From Hsuehochloa calcarea (lineage: Eukaryota > Streptophyta > Magnoliopsida > Poales > Poaceae): a stretch of DNA of 64,000 bases. The translations under genes were made by a program, and so were the position numbers. Location of the stretch: contig CM070602.1 in assembly GCA_036346395.1 (NCBI GenBank), positions 15,199,098 through 15,263,097 of the forward strand. Reading direction: 5' to 3'. Under the pieces are notes generated by a model that searched no databases, was not told the origin of the DNA, and was given only the letters and a program-made list of their open reading frames with translations. Positions 44,300-56,000 of the stretch are shown here, piece by piece. How positions within the stretch are numbered: the stretch's first letter is position 1; the number at the start of each line of letters is the position of its first letter.

Positions 44300-46619
44300 T
44301 GCCTAAATCTTGTAGTGCACTTAAAAGACAACATCAAAAGCAGAGCAATTGTAGAGCCCAAACAGATGAATTGCAAGTCTTGACAAAAATCATTAGTAAA
44401 AATATTAGTTATGTTATTACTAGAATGCATGGGAATAATACTATCATCATTTAACTAAACACAGTTAGGCAAAACAAGAATGGTAAATAAAAGTGCACAA
44501 AGACACCTCAGAAATCAAATACAAAGATGGATTTTACTCGCACTATTTCATCAGCAAACTGTACCAAGTACCATGCTTATAACTATACGAGAGAACTCAT
44601 GCAGACATTGAAGACGGACCCTGAAGATCACCAGAAATAACATGGCGTCATAGGGTGATCCTTTGGCAAATCATAAGTTCGGTGGAGATCACTACGTGTA
44701 AGCACTGACCGTGAAAGCACAACATTTGTGAGGTTAGCTTCGTTGAGAACCTGTCAACAATATTCAAAGTTTCAAAAATTGCTTAAAGGTAATTCTACTA
44801 GAATTATTTATTTATACAACTTTTCCTATTGCAAATTAAGAACAGGAGCAAAGGCTCCACTAGTTGCCATCAGTGAATGGTACATTGAACTCTTCACATT
44901 TGCAGGTCCAACAATGCACATATATAAGTTTATAACACCAGAAATAATATAAGAATCTTTGACTACTCTGGCCAAGAGTTATGCTTCATTACATTCTTTT
45001 GACATCATAATGTCAAAATTCTGCATCTACACAAATGAATGCATTGGGTCTCGTCCTTCTTTATTTTCCAAAGGCCTCTAGATCAATATGAATCCACTGT
45101 GCAACAGAAGATGCGGTATCCACTCTCGTGTGATTATTGTTTACTAGAATCTCAAGTTACTTGTATAAACTTGAACATCATAACTACTAGTAGTAGACAT
45201 TTTTTCACACAAGGAAAAGCTGATTCCTATAGAAGTGCAGGTATGCAGTTTTTACACATATAAGAAGATAGCACATGAAAACATCAGAACTGCTGTCTCC
45301 AACCACAATAGACTCAAGATAAAAAGAGAAGGCTAAACAACGATATTTCATAACCCCTTATACAGATATAGCAAGGAAAATACTCATACTAAATTAGGGG
45401 ACATGTGATCACAGTGACTTTCTTAGTCAGCAATTACATAGTCAATCAGTTTTAGTTTTTCATTCTAAAGTCCCCCTTTAGTTTCACTCTTCTATCCTAT
45501 TCTAGAACCCCTAAAATTGATCTTTCAGAGAATTTGGTATTTCTATGCTATAAAAAAGATTTCATACAAGAATAACACAAACAGAGGAAGCCAATAATAT
45601 GGAAATTAGCACCATAAAGTGGAGACTGGAGAGACTATGCCAATAGAGCACCAATTTGGGCTCCTACTTTTATATCTTATCTTACCCACAATGCCAGCAC
45701 GACGACATCAGCTTGAGCAAGAAAGGGATAGAACCTGTGAAAGAACGTATTCACTTGAAGCTAAGAGTGACACCAGGATTGAGCAGGCTACCAGCACAGA
45801 AGTTATGCCCGCAGGAAGTGGAGAGAATACGATAGTTACTGCATGATCAATACCTACATTTATGTAGAATTCATTAAAGTGCATGTCTAACATAGTTTAC
45901 ATGATATTATTGACCGATGCTTGTAACTTTGTCTACAAAATGATGTAATCCACATAATTACACTAAACTAGCTAACAACAATCAGTAATTAGCATTAAAT
46001 AAAAATTCACCAACCCAAGATCAAAGCATAATCCCAGTTATTATCAATCTCATAATTAACACAATTGGCAATATCATTTGCAGTAACATCAATTCAAAAC
46101 ATCAAAGAGTATGCAAGCATCCTCTGGACCAAGGTCCATAACCCAATAGTTCACAGTGAGGGCATAAGAGATAGGATCATGGTAAATAGGAATAGGGCCA
46201 TGGTAATAAGGGAAAACACTGTTAAGGGATAAACCAGCCATGCAGTGCACTGGATAGGGCAGTCAAATGCATCCCCCAGCCAAACCCCAGCCGAATACAC
46301 CTCCCACCAGGATTCATCTCCCCCACATAAACCATTTCATTCGCAGCACAGACAGGAGATAAGAACAACCGAAGCTCTCCCTCAAAGTCACATTCAAAGC
46401 CAGCACAGTATCCTCTTCCCCCACCCCTCATCCCATCAAGAGGTAATCCCAGCTACACCTCAGTATGCACTACACGTATACACATCATTCACACATATCA
46501 CCAGATCTCAGTAGAATCAACATGTAGCCCTTAATACTATGCACACCATGCACATCACCCACACCACCACCAGATCGCAATAGCTTCAGTAGGTATCCCT
46601 CAATTCATTCCATTCTAGA
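44300..46619. other. Interior of the 4.5-kb CACTA, origin unknown
   Basis: AT-rich, intron-like sequence with short frames. Possible exon-like minus-strand pieces (a frame with AGITSVLVACSILVSLLASS at 45800-45730, followed by GTAAGAT at about 45690) are not assignable. They may be further captured material or introns. Confidence 0.35.
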
Positions 46620-47400
46620 ACAGTAGGGTTAGGGAGTAGTATTACCTGGGTGTATACTTACCCCTAGCAGCCGAAGCCTCTGGGGTGAGGGAGGAGAGCG
46701 CGGCGGACCGGTGGCACCGTGAGGGCCGACCGAAGGAAGGAGGCACTGGGGTGAGCCGGGCCGAGTCGGTGGAGGCAATGGCGCAGGGCCATCCGGCCGC
46801 GCCGGGAGCAAGAACGGCCGGCGGCGGCGTAGGGAGCCGAGCCAGGAGGTGGCGTACCGAGCTTTGGGCCGAGCCGGGGTAGGGGACCGGATCCACCGAG
46901 GGAAGACCAGATCCGGGCCGGACCGGCCAAGCCGAGGGCGAGGCGGCGGCGAGCCGGAGGAGCACCTAGGCACCGGGTAGAAGTGGCCGCGCCGAGTGGA
47001 GCGGAGAGAGGTCGGAGCGGGAGGAGGCACCGGAGCCGAAGCCGGGGAGCGGAGCGACCGGCTAAGGCAGCAGAGGCGACGCAGGAGACGCCTGGCATTC
47101 GACCGCGCCGAGTGAAGAAGGAGGCAGGGAGTAGGTCGGTGGAGCGGGGGAGGAGGCGCTGGGAGCGGAGCCGGAGGCGGAGCAGCGGCTGGAGGCGATG
47201 GCGGCGGAGATCTCGGAGGGAGAGGGAGAGGTGCGAAGGAGTCGGCAGGAGAGGGGGAGGCGAGAGTGTCGGCGGGGGAGGCGTGAAGGCAGAGAGGGAG
47301 AGGATAAGGGAGAGAGGCGGCGCTGAGGGGGTAAGAAGAGGGAGAGAAGGAGGGAGGGAGAGAGAGGGTTTAGATTAGGGGGGTTGTTTGCCTGCAGATA
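46620..47400. other. GC- and purine-rich segment of the 4.5-kb CACTA
   Basis: Strong compositional bias gives overlapping frames on both strands, rich in Arg/Gly (plus) or Pro/Ser/Arg (minus). It could be a captured promoter and first exon of a grass gene, consistent with the minus orientation of the ICME-like exon, but no domain supports this. Confidence 0.35.
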
Positions 47401-47499
47401 CTTTTCCTTTGGCGCTATTTTTTTCGTTTGCCGACATATACATTTCATTTGGCGTTGCTTTTTCATTTAGCCAACGTCAGATACGTTTTTATTTGACGC

Positions 47500-47780
47500 T
47501 ACTATTTTGTTGAGATATTTTTCCCAGCAGTTATGTTGACCTAGTTTACATAACTTCTTTTTTCACCTCCTGCCCAATATTTTTCCCGACAGTTATGTTG
47601 ACCTAGTTTACTTTTTCTAGGGCAGATATGTTGTAGCTAAAATAAAAATATACCCGACAGATAAGTTGTTCTACATAATAGTTATTGTCGGCATATAATA
47701 GAACCTGCAATATTTTCAACATTGCCGGTACATAATTTGCCTCTCATCCAATTCTTTTTCGGCAGATTATTGCCCTTAAT
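47500..47780. repeat. Right subterminal repeats of the 4.5-kb CACTA
   Basis: Degenerate copies of TTTTCCCGRCAGTTATG and GCCGGTACATAA-like motifs approach the right terminus. Confidence 0.75.
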
Positions 47781-49108
47781 ACAATGCCATGGTGTAGTGG
47801 AAGTCATTGTATTCGAGCGTGGCGCAAAATGGACAAGTATGACTAAACGGGAAGTTCGGTGCGACGGGTTGCAACAAGCGGCGCGGGGGTCGGTGCAAGT
47901 GCCATGGTGGTTTCGGTGGGAGCCGGATGGGAGAAACTTGCCGACATGATGAGAGTCGTTGATCAACCTACACGTGGCGGAGCGTGGAACTGCTTCGCGA
48001 AGATTTGACTTGGTCTTTGGAGAAGGATCGAGAAGGGGTATTTTGGTAATATCACTAAAATACCATCTTGATTGCTTTTGACTAAACCGCGGCGCAAGAC
48101 GATGCAAGGAGAAGCGGTTTAGACCAAGAGAAGGTGAAGACGACGCTTTAAAATGCGTGCGTGAGTTAAACCCGTTTGTGTGTGGGCTTAACGGGTGCCC
48201 AATAGGAACTCTTCTAGAATATTAGCCTCCACTATAAATATAGGAGGGTGCTATGCACCTCCCTCAATCCTTTTGCTTATTTTGGAAACCCTAGTTTTGT
48301 TTTGAGATTAGGGAGTGGAGAGTTTAGGATTCTTGAAGAGGAGATTGATTGTGTGCTCATGCGTTGAGTTTTGTCCTCTGTATTGGAGTGGCTGTAAACC
48401 AGCAACAATCACAAATCAATCTATGCAAGTTTTCTTGAGATGGGTCTCTTTTCGTTTTTACTCTCTATTTTGTGATTTTGGGGCTTTCTTTGATTCACAA
48501 GTTTTCTGTTGGTTTCTACCCCCAATCTTACTTGCTGTGATATGTGGGGTATCATCTAGGATCATCTTGATAATCTCTAACCTGCGAGCAAGATTTTGGA
48601 TCTAGTTTTCGTTTTGACTCGGTTTTGAACCATCCTCCTCTCAAACGGAAAAAGGCCATAAATTTTCCAAGGATCTTCACGATATTCGATTAGAATAGGT
48701 TCCTGATATCCTAGAGAATGTATGTTCCAAGTTTCATCGAGTTAGGAGTTGTAGATCAAAAGTTAGACCTATTTGCAACTTCATTTTTTGGGCGGATTTC
48801 ACTGTTCATCAGGCTGGAGGCCAGACCGCTATTAATATAGAGGTCAGAGCGCCCATGGACCGGTCAGACCGTCATTGATATAGAGGTCAGACCGCCCAAC
48901 ACTTGAAAATTAAGTTTTGGTTGATTTTGGTTGTTTTGCTCTGGGGTTTTGATTGTATTCAATACAAGTCTTCTGCTGTGCTTGTATATTGATCTTCATA
49001 GCTTTTATAGCTATTAGAGTGAAAATCGTGTTAAATCCGATCTTGGTCGAAAAAAAGATTGTGCTCCTATTCACCCCCCTCTAGTCGCTGTTTCGGTCCA
49101 ACAGAGAT

Positions 49109-49357
49109 ACTTATTACAGACAGTTTGTATTAAGAATCGTCTGTAATGAGATGCTTATCACAGACGGTTCTTCTTAAAAACCATCTGTGAATTATCACAG
49201 ACGGTTCTTAATTCATAGACGGTTCTTGTTAAGAACCGCCTGTGAAGTATCATAGACGGTTGTATTTAGAAACCGTCTGTGATAGGTCCATATCACAGAC
49301 AGTTTCAAGAGAACCGTCTGTGATGATGCATATTCTATAGCCTGTTTTGTAGTAGTG
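49109..49357. repeat. Right subterminal array of the peroxidase-carrying CACTA
   Basis: About ten CACAGACGGTT-type motifs in alternating orientation, ending CCTGTTTTGTAGTAGTG. Confidence 0.85.
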
Positions 49358-50580
49358 ATCTATAACCAAGGACACGACTATTTAAACAACTTTAATTCTG
49401 CAGAGATTGTACAGTTTTACCCACAAGAGATAAATTAACTTATAATATCTGTTCACACACTTCCATAGGTGTGAGACTAAGTTATTATCACAAAGCCTTT
49501 GCAATGCTCCTTCTCAACTCAGTTCTGTGTGCTAAGGTTTCAACATTGAATGTCATCATTTCCAGACAGGGCCCCCCTCTTGCGCCTTTGTGAATATCCT
49601 TCCCGGAACTCACACCACCAAAAACAGAACTAGAGTTGAGACATTAGAAATTAATTAGCCAGGTCCATCCAATACTGGACATGTGGGTGTACGATATGGT
49701 CTAGTTCAATGGCGCACAAGATTAAGTCTTTGACAAGTACTCAGGAGAGACTACCTCATCCCAAAAGTGCTAATTGCACCCCCTTACTTCACAATCACTT
49801 GCGTAAGTGTAAAACCATTTTGTTTAACCAAATCAATGACAATCCCTGCCATGGCACATAATTTTATAACAACAACATCGCACCACAACTTGTACAACAG
49901 TAGCATTGCAGCGCAGTTGCACAACAGTGACACTGCACTACTGTTCCATATCTCATTAAGTCAAATTAACATTATTGATCATGTGACATAAGCCCATCGT
50001 ATAACTAAGCATGATTAAGTATCTCTACGATAACCAATGTTGGTGATACAAATATATCCAACTAGTAATATCCATCCTATGGTGACAAATAATTCATGGT
50101 ATTCAAATAATCAATTGTGACATAATGAAAAATATGTGATTAACTACTTCCAAAATTAGTTGATATAAAAGTAGTATGCAATTTGATATAAAACAAGATA
50201 TTTTTGAAAACATAGGTTCAATAAGATGAAAGGATTACTACTTACCTTAGCCTTACTCAGTTACCACATTTTGGTCTTTAATTCTTGCTCCTGCTCCTTG
50301 AAAAATGTCGTCTAAATGAGAGAGAGAGAAAGAGAGAGAACGAGCGAAACATAAATAAATCCAAAATAAAATCTAAATAAAATCCAAAAACAATAAAACC
50401 AACTCTAAAAGAAATATCTCGATTTTAGACAAATTTAGGAACTTCAACGGGTTGAATCGGAGATCAGACGAATAAGAACGACCTCTTGGAAGATTTAAAT
50501 ATAAGAAAATGAGAGAGAAAACACTACTTTGGATTTTGGAATTTTCTTTCAAAAGGAAATCCCAGATTACTACGTCAGCA

Positions 50581-52099
50581 TGATGTCAACAAGAGAAAAA
50601 GATTGTGGCCAGAATTAAATTTCTAAAGAAAAATAAATATAAGACACTAACATGTCGGCCATGGTCGATACACCAAGTCCACAGAAGAAGGGTGTACGGT
50701 GCACCAAGTTCACATAATAGGGTTTGACAGGTGGGATCCACGTATCGATGACATGGTCCACTATGGACCAAGTCCACACGATTAAGGCTTGGGGCTGGAT
50801 CGGGTTGATAAGCAGTCTACCTCGCGACTGCTGACGAGGACAACACGAGGGCGGCAATGCTGAGGTGGAGGCTAAGGTGATAGCTAACGAGGACAACAGA
50901 GGCAGCAGACACATTGTCGCCATCGTCCTCGCCGTCGCGAGCCTGGACACATTGCCACCACCGTCCTTGCCGTCGGTCATCCTTGCGTGCCCAGCTACCA
51001 CGACGGTGAGCACCATACTCCCCGGCCTCTCCTCTTTCTAACACGCCTCGCTGCGTCGCCGGCCGTTGGTTCCCAAGCGGCGCCGCCGCGTCAAGGTGAC
51101 ATGGCGCCACCTGGCAACCACGTGTGTGCCATGTCGGCTCCATCCTCCCCGTCAGCGCTTGCATGTGCGCTTGTGTGGCACTAGGCACTATGTCGTGCAC
51201 CTGGTCCATTGTGGACCAGGTCATACTCGTGCACCCGGTCTATGGACTGAGGGCCTACATGTTCTAGACTCATTCCATTTTCTTTAGAAAAATAATTCGG
51301 ATGAAAATAAAATAACTTTTACTGACGTAATAAATAGATTTTCCTTTAGAAAAATAACTCCACAAATTTCCCAAATAGTGATTTATATCATTTCATGTGA
51401 AATTGAATATTCCGAAAGTCTGTTCTTCTTCGTTCGAACTTTGATCCAGTTGATTCAAGTTTATAAATTCACATAAAATCCTAATATATCTAAATATGCT
51501 TATATTATTTAATATGGAGTTGATTTTAATTTTATTTGAATTTAGGTTATTTTTGCGTATAAATTTCAATAACTCTGGAGAGCCATATTTCTACGCCGTT
51601 TCAGAACAACAATTATTTTAGAAAGGTAAGTTACATCTTTTGATCATGTTTGATCCTATTATTTTATATTATTTAAATTATACTTTAAATTATTGCTACA
51701 TGCTTAATTTTATTTAATGTAATTTAAATTCTTATTTTAAAATTATAGTTAATCCTAATACCTTGACATCTTAGATAAAATCTAGCTGATGCAATAGTAT
51801 GAACTAGAACACTTTTGAAAAAAATATACGCAATAGACCTGAAATATTTGATTTGGAAATTTACAGCCAAAATTCAACTATGGATTTAAAATGTATCTAT
51901 GGCATTGATATGCCATGGAAATTTGCAAATGTCTTCAAAACTAAAATAAAATGAAAACTGGTTTAGACTTGGGCGAAATGGATAGTAGGTTGGCGAAAGT
52001 TTATGCACAGGATCGATTCAGTGAATGTTCGAAGCCCAGGGTTCATTTTTGAAGTTGCCCAAGTCAGTTAAGGACTAGTCTACGAGCTGCATCTTACTA
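50581..52099. other. AT-rich sequence and a GC-rich inverted segment; no gene
   Basis: 50650-51270 holds the phrases GGTCCACTATGGACCAAGTC and GGTCCATTGTGGACCAGGTC in a loosely symmetric arrangement, with overlapping GC-driven frames. 51290-52000 is AT-rich and intron- or LTR-like. No domain was recognised. Confidence 0.4.
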
Positions 52100-53089
52100 A
52101 GACATTCTGTACCTGGCTAACTAATTTACAACATTCCACTATAGTTGTGCCATCCGATTGTGTGTGTGTCATTATGATCTACTTTTTATTTTTCCACATG
52201 GCGCAAGAGGGGGCTTCTGGTTGGGTGGTAGCCCAACGACAGTGAAACCTTAGCGGGTATCACTACTTTGGGATGATGTTTTGCAAAATCCTTGTGACAA
52301 TCACTTAGTTGCACACCTACAGAATAATGTCAAACAGACATTATAAGCTGATTATCTCTTTTGGGTAAAGTTGTACAACCTCTACAGAGTGTCAATCTAT
52401 TCGAATAGCTATGCCCACAGTCATGAATATGCTGAGCAAAGACACTCAAAGTTAGATTTTGACTTTCTTTTTAAAATATTTTACAAAATGGTTTATGACA
52501 TGGATGGGTGTCCATGAGAAAATTATGGGTTGAAGCCATTGGTGCTCATGTTAAAATATTTTACAAAATGGTTTATGACATGGATGGGTGCATACACAAA
52601 GTTTTATTAATTCATTAAAACTCAATTTTAGATATGGTAAAACTTGAGCTTTTGAACTTAGCTATTGTATTTAAAAATATCAAACATTGCCTTTGCACAA
52701 ACAACCCTATAAGCCCTCCTTTGATAATATACATGCATGCATTAACTTTGTTGTGGGTGTAACTTGTGGAGTACATATTTTGTACTCACCCTTGCTTAAT
52801 AAAATGTTGTTAAAAGGAGAAGGACAGCCAGTGCTAAGGATCTCGACGACTAGGCCACTGCCCCAGTTGATTGTATGTGGCAGATTTGCTGGGCCCTACT
52901 ACTACTTCGTCTTTCGATGTATTCTTTTATTGTTAGCTTGTAAGTTGTTCTCGTAAAACTTTGATAGTTATTAATAAAATTGTGCGAGATGTGAATGTTA
53001 TCATATTTGTTTACTGTGCATACTAGCTACTGTTCCAGGGACTAATGTAGAATATATAGAATTTGAGGATGTTACTCCCGGGTTCGACA
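52100..53089 (-). repeat. Inverted copy of the 14-kb LTR-like family
   Basis: On the minus strand the segment starts TGTCGAACCCGGGAGTAAC (53089). About 650-700 bases on it contains CTCTGTAGAGGTTGTACAAC then CCCAAAAGAGATAATC, matching 14750-14800, 49400-49430 and 63915-63955. It is oriented opposite to 49358-50580, so the two lie tail to tail around about 51 kb. Confidence 0.6.
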
Positions 53090-56000
53090 GATGGCCAACA
53101 ACGATGAGCTCCACAGGGCAGAGGCTCTTGGAGAGATACAACTAGAAGAGTGGTCCACCTTAGTAGTGACGACCACCCAATGTGTTGCTGTGTCAACCCA
53201 AGCTGCCCTTGCGCCTGTCACTACCACGACAACTAGCCACGTCCGCGGCACCCTCACAACTAGCAATCCATGTGGGTGCCCTACGATGTTTCATTTTCGC
53301 CATAGGGGAGTACGTCAACAACCCCAGTTTGATCAAAATCTACCATGTCATTTTCATTCCAAAAGGCACGCATGTCCCCTAGTTGTAGTTCCTGTGGTGG
53401 GTTCGTGCTAGTTGCAATGTGTACCATAGTAGTAGCCAAGCAATATATGCACCTAAGAGCGCTATACGCTTCATGTAACTCCACGTTTTCGTATTCAATT
53501 ATATCCATTTGATGTCGTGTTCTTGCACACTGCATGCCAACTGTCTCAAAGTAAATGCCTTACTTGTCTCGTCATCTATCAACTACCTCGGAGTTCAAAA
53601 ATTTATGTTGTACTGTACTGTCTCAATTCTAATAACGTCCGCTTTTCTCTACAAGAACAAAACAAATTATTTACCCATCTACATGTCCAACAAATTATGA
53701 ATTATAAGTAAAATACACGACGCCAAAAAATTAGACATACACAACGCCACAAACACATGGCGCTGAAATTCTACAACTCAATAAACCTTTTGGCACTTGA
53801 GGTCCAGGTGACATGGCAAAGATGGTGCCATGTTGGCAACAGAGGCTAACATGGTGCCAAACCTCCGCATCAGCATTTATAGTGCTGAAACGTTATACCT
53901 CAGTATTGTTACGCTAAGCAAAGGGACTATTTTTAAAATAGTCTATCCCTGACACTATTTTAAAAAAATAAAATTAAAAAAAAGCCAAAATAGACGCGCG
54001 CGCACACACACAAACCACATAAACAGCAGCACAGCAGAAAAGGTGGTTCTCTTTTTTGTACTATATGCCTGTCTTATCTCCTGCTAGCTCCTGCAGGATT
54101 GGATCAACGGGGCAGCAGTTGTTCTTTGCCTTTGCTTGTGATTAGCAATGTCTTGGCTTTCACCGTTGCAAGTACGTACATGTTACGGTCAAGAACGTAC
54201 TTACACATGCATGCCACTGAATTGATTCTACCGAACATAATACTGGCCATCTAGGATTGGTAAGAAACGCGCCTCTCTGTCAAAACGCCTCTCTGTCAAA
54301 AGATAAGAGAGAACTAACTTACGGATGCCTACCCTTGCAGTATTAATTCCATGCGGTGAAAGCGAAATGTACATCATCTCAAGAAACCAGATTGATTTTA
54401 TTTTTTTGAGGGGAGAAACCAGATTGAATTGGAAATAGGAGTCCGGCATCCGCTCTCAGACGGTCATCGTGCAGGACTGGGCCGAATCCACGGGCGAAAA
54501 CGGCGGGCAGTAGCCACTATGCACGTGCATAAAATTCACAGTATATCACTTAATAATTATATAATTTATAATATACCATTTATTGTGAGGTTAACACGTG
54601 GACTAAGGATCTATATGTCAGTGAGACACCAGTGACATATTATGAAGATCTGAAGTTATTCAGTATCATATAGTGAATTGCTCTAAAAAAATACATATTT
54701 TAAGAATTACGTAAATAAAAACTTGTTTAGTAATATTATAAAAATGAGATTCTGTCACTGTTTTAAATGACGAAATAGCTCTATCGTACCAATAATAGAC
54801 AACATGCACATCACTGTTTACAAGATAAGAACGGCGTTGTGCATGTAGTCCATTATTGCTGTCCGAATTCAGAATTCTTATCCCTACTGGCCGGCTACTG
54901 CGATCGAATTTAGCAACTCGATCGATCGCCTGTCAGTAGCTGCAGAATATATGCACCCCTTTCGATCGATAGATCAACCTGACTTGAGTCCGCCAACCTC
55001 ACACTCAAGTCTCACAGAGCACGGGCGTGCAGATGTTGATCACGAACTGAAATCTGAATGCCATCGTCCAGAACCAGAACGGCATCAGTATAAATTCGAT
55101 CTCTGCACGGACAGAACCACGTAACAGCTGCGTACATTCTCCGAGCGCAGCCCGGCCAACTGGCCGCAGTGTGTAGTATACTCCACGGCCGCTCTTTTTT
55201 GAAGAGCAGACTGCAAAGAAGGAGATATTTAATTTCTTCTTTTCCGGTGACGGCGACGGCAGAGGAGCAGAGCGGCCGAGGCCAGCACTACCACACCACA
55301 GCACTGAAACTCTGGAAAGGCGGAGCGCGTAGAGAGACAAGAGAGGCAGCGCATGTATTGGAATCTCGCAAAAGGGGGGATGTGGTGGTGGGGCGGGATC
55401 TCTCACTGATTGCGCTCGATAAGAGAGATTCTTCTCGGATCCCTCCTTTTTCCTGCCATTCTTGCCATTAAACTTTGGCCGGAACGCATTGCAGTGTGCA
55501 GAGTCTGTACTTTATTATTTTCTTTCCTGCTCCAATCTCCAAAAGCAGAGGCGGGCGTCTTGTCTTACAACTAGTGCCAAGGGTTGGAGATGAGGTTTTC
55601 CTTCAATTCGATCGAGTGGGTTGTCCATGCCACGTCAAATCCCAGGAGATACTCTGAATCTGACAACTTGACAAGCTAGACACAACAGTAAAACTCTCTA
55701 CGCGCTGCGTGGGAGCAGGAACTAGTTAGGAACCGCGCGCGCGGGCGACGCGTTCAGCACGCGCAAGCAGAAGAGGGTAGAAAAAACATTTGCTTAATTT
55801 ACTGGAGCTTCGACGTGAGACCGCGCGAGTCCCAGAAGCGAGTACGACCGCACGAGCTGTTGGGCGGGGGCGGCAGATCGGCGCGCGGCGACCTGGGTTC
55901 TGACCTCTCGGCGGGCGGGCGGGCGGGCGGGCGGTACGTGTGGTTAAAGGCGGTGGAATCGACGCCTCTGAATCGCATTGCATGGCTAGCGTTGGGTGCT

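Larger units (their letters stand above)
43268..47799. mobile_element. CACTA element (4.5 kb) carrying a methylesterase-like exon; TSD GAA
   Basis: Ends CACTACACCATGGCATAG and ATGCCATGGTGTAGTG give a terminal inverted repeat of about 31 bp with one mismatch, continuing to ...GTATTAAGGGCAAT. TSD GAA at 43265-43267 and 47800-47802. Subterminal repeats are of the TTTTCCCGGCAGTTAA type, a different family from the CACAGACGGTT elements. No transposase is present. The interior includes a recognisable exon of an isoprenylcysteine methylesterase-like gene and a GC-rich segment. It is non-autonomous and is the innermost and therefore youngest insertion of this nest. Confidence 0.93.
42593..49103 (+). 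mobile_element. Solo LTR (family of the 7.83-kb element), TSD GAGAT, split by a CACTA
   Basis: It starts TGTGGATATGATGGGG and ends TTTCGGTCCAACA, with GAGAT at 42588-42592 and 49104-49108. The first 60 bases match the complement of the end of the 4680-12509 LTRs (TGTGGATATCGTGAGG..., then CAATTGGCAATGGC). The last part reads CACCCCCCTCTAGTCGCTG, complement of the ...GACTAG...GGGTGAATAGG start. Removing the CACTA 43268-47799 and its TSD leaves about 1.98 kb. Since no internal region is present it is a solo LTR produced by recombination, oriented opposite to the complete element. Confidence 0.85.
41483..49357. mobile_element. CACTA element carrying a peroxidase fragment; TSD GTC/ATC
   Basis: Left end CACTACTACATAAAATC, right end CTGTTTTGTAGTAGTG. 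The terminal inverted repeat is CACTACTACA and the flanks are GTC (41480-41482) and ATC (49358-49360), the 3-bp duplication with one transition. Without the solo LTR nested at 42593-49103 the element is only about 1.36 kb. It has no transposase: subterminal CACAGACGGTT arrays at both ends surround pieces of a class III peroxidase gene. It is a non-autonomous, gene-fragment-carrying CACTA. Confidence 0.88.
40827..50580. mobile_element. LTR-like repeat (14-kb family) split by a CACTA nest
   Basis: 40827-41482 matches 14100-14710 (for example CCTATGATCAGTAGCTA and CCATTCGACATGCCCACA). 49358 onward matches 14710-15450 (for example CTGCAGAGATTGTACAG and the CCCACAAGAGATAA block). The break falls exactly at the ends of the CACTA 41483-49357. 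The left end is truncated and the right limit near 50580 is approximate. Only the parts outside 41483-49357 belong to this repeat. Confidence 0.65.

Noticed and set aside
46629..47466. Overlapping frames on both strands of the GC-rich CACTA interior.
   Set aside because: Arg/Gly or Pro/Ser/Arg-rich compositions follow from purine bias; no motif and no consistent frame.
36822..49357. Treating 31903 and 49357 as two ends of one very large CACTA.
   Set aside because: An independent left end with a matching TSD partner lies at 41483, and the outer repeat is restored only by excising 41483-49357.
50615..51287. Frames around the 51-kb GC-rich segment.
   Set aside because: Low-complexity, on both strands, in a loosely palindromic repeat without protein motifs.
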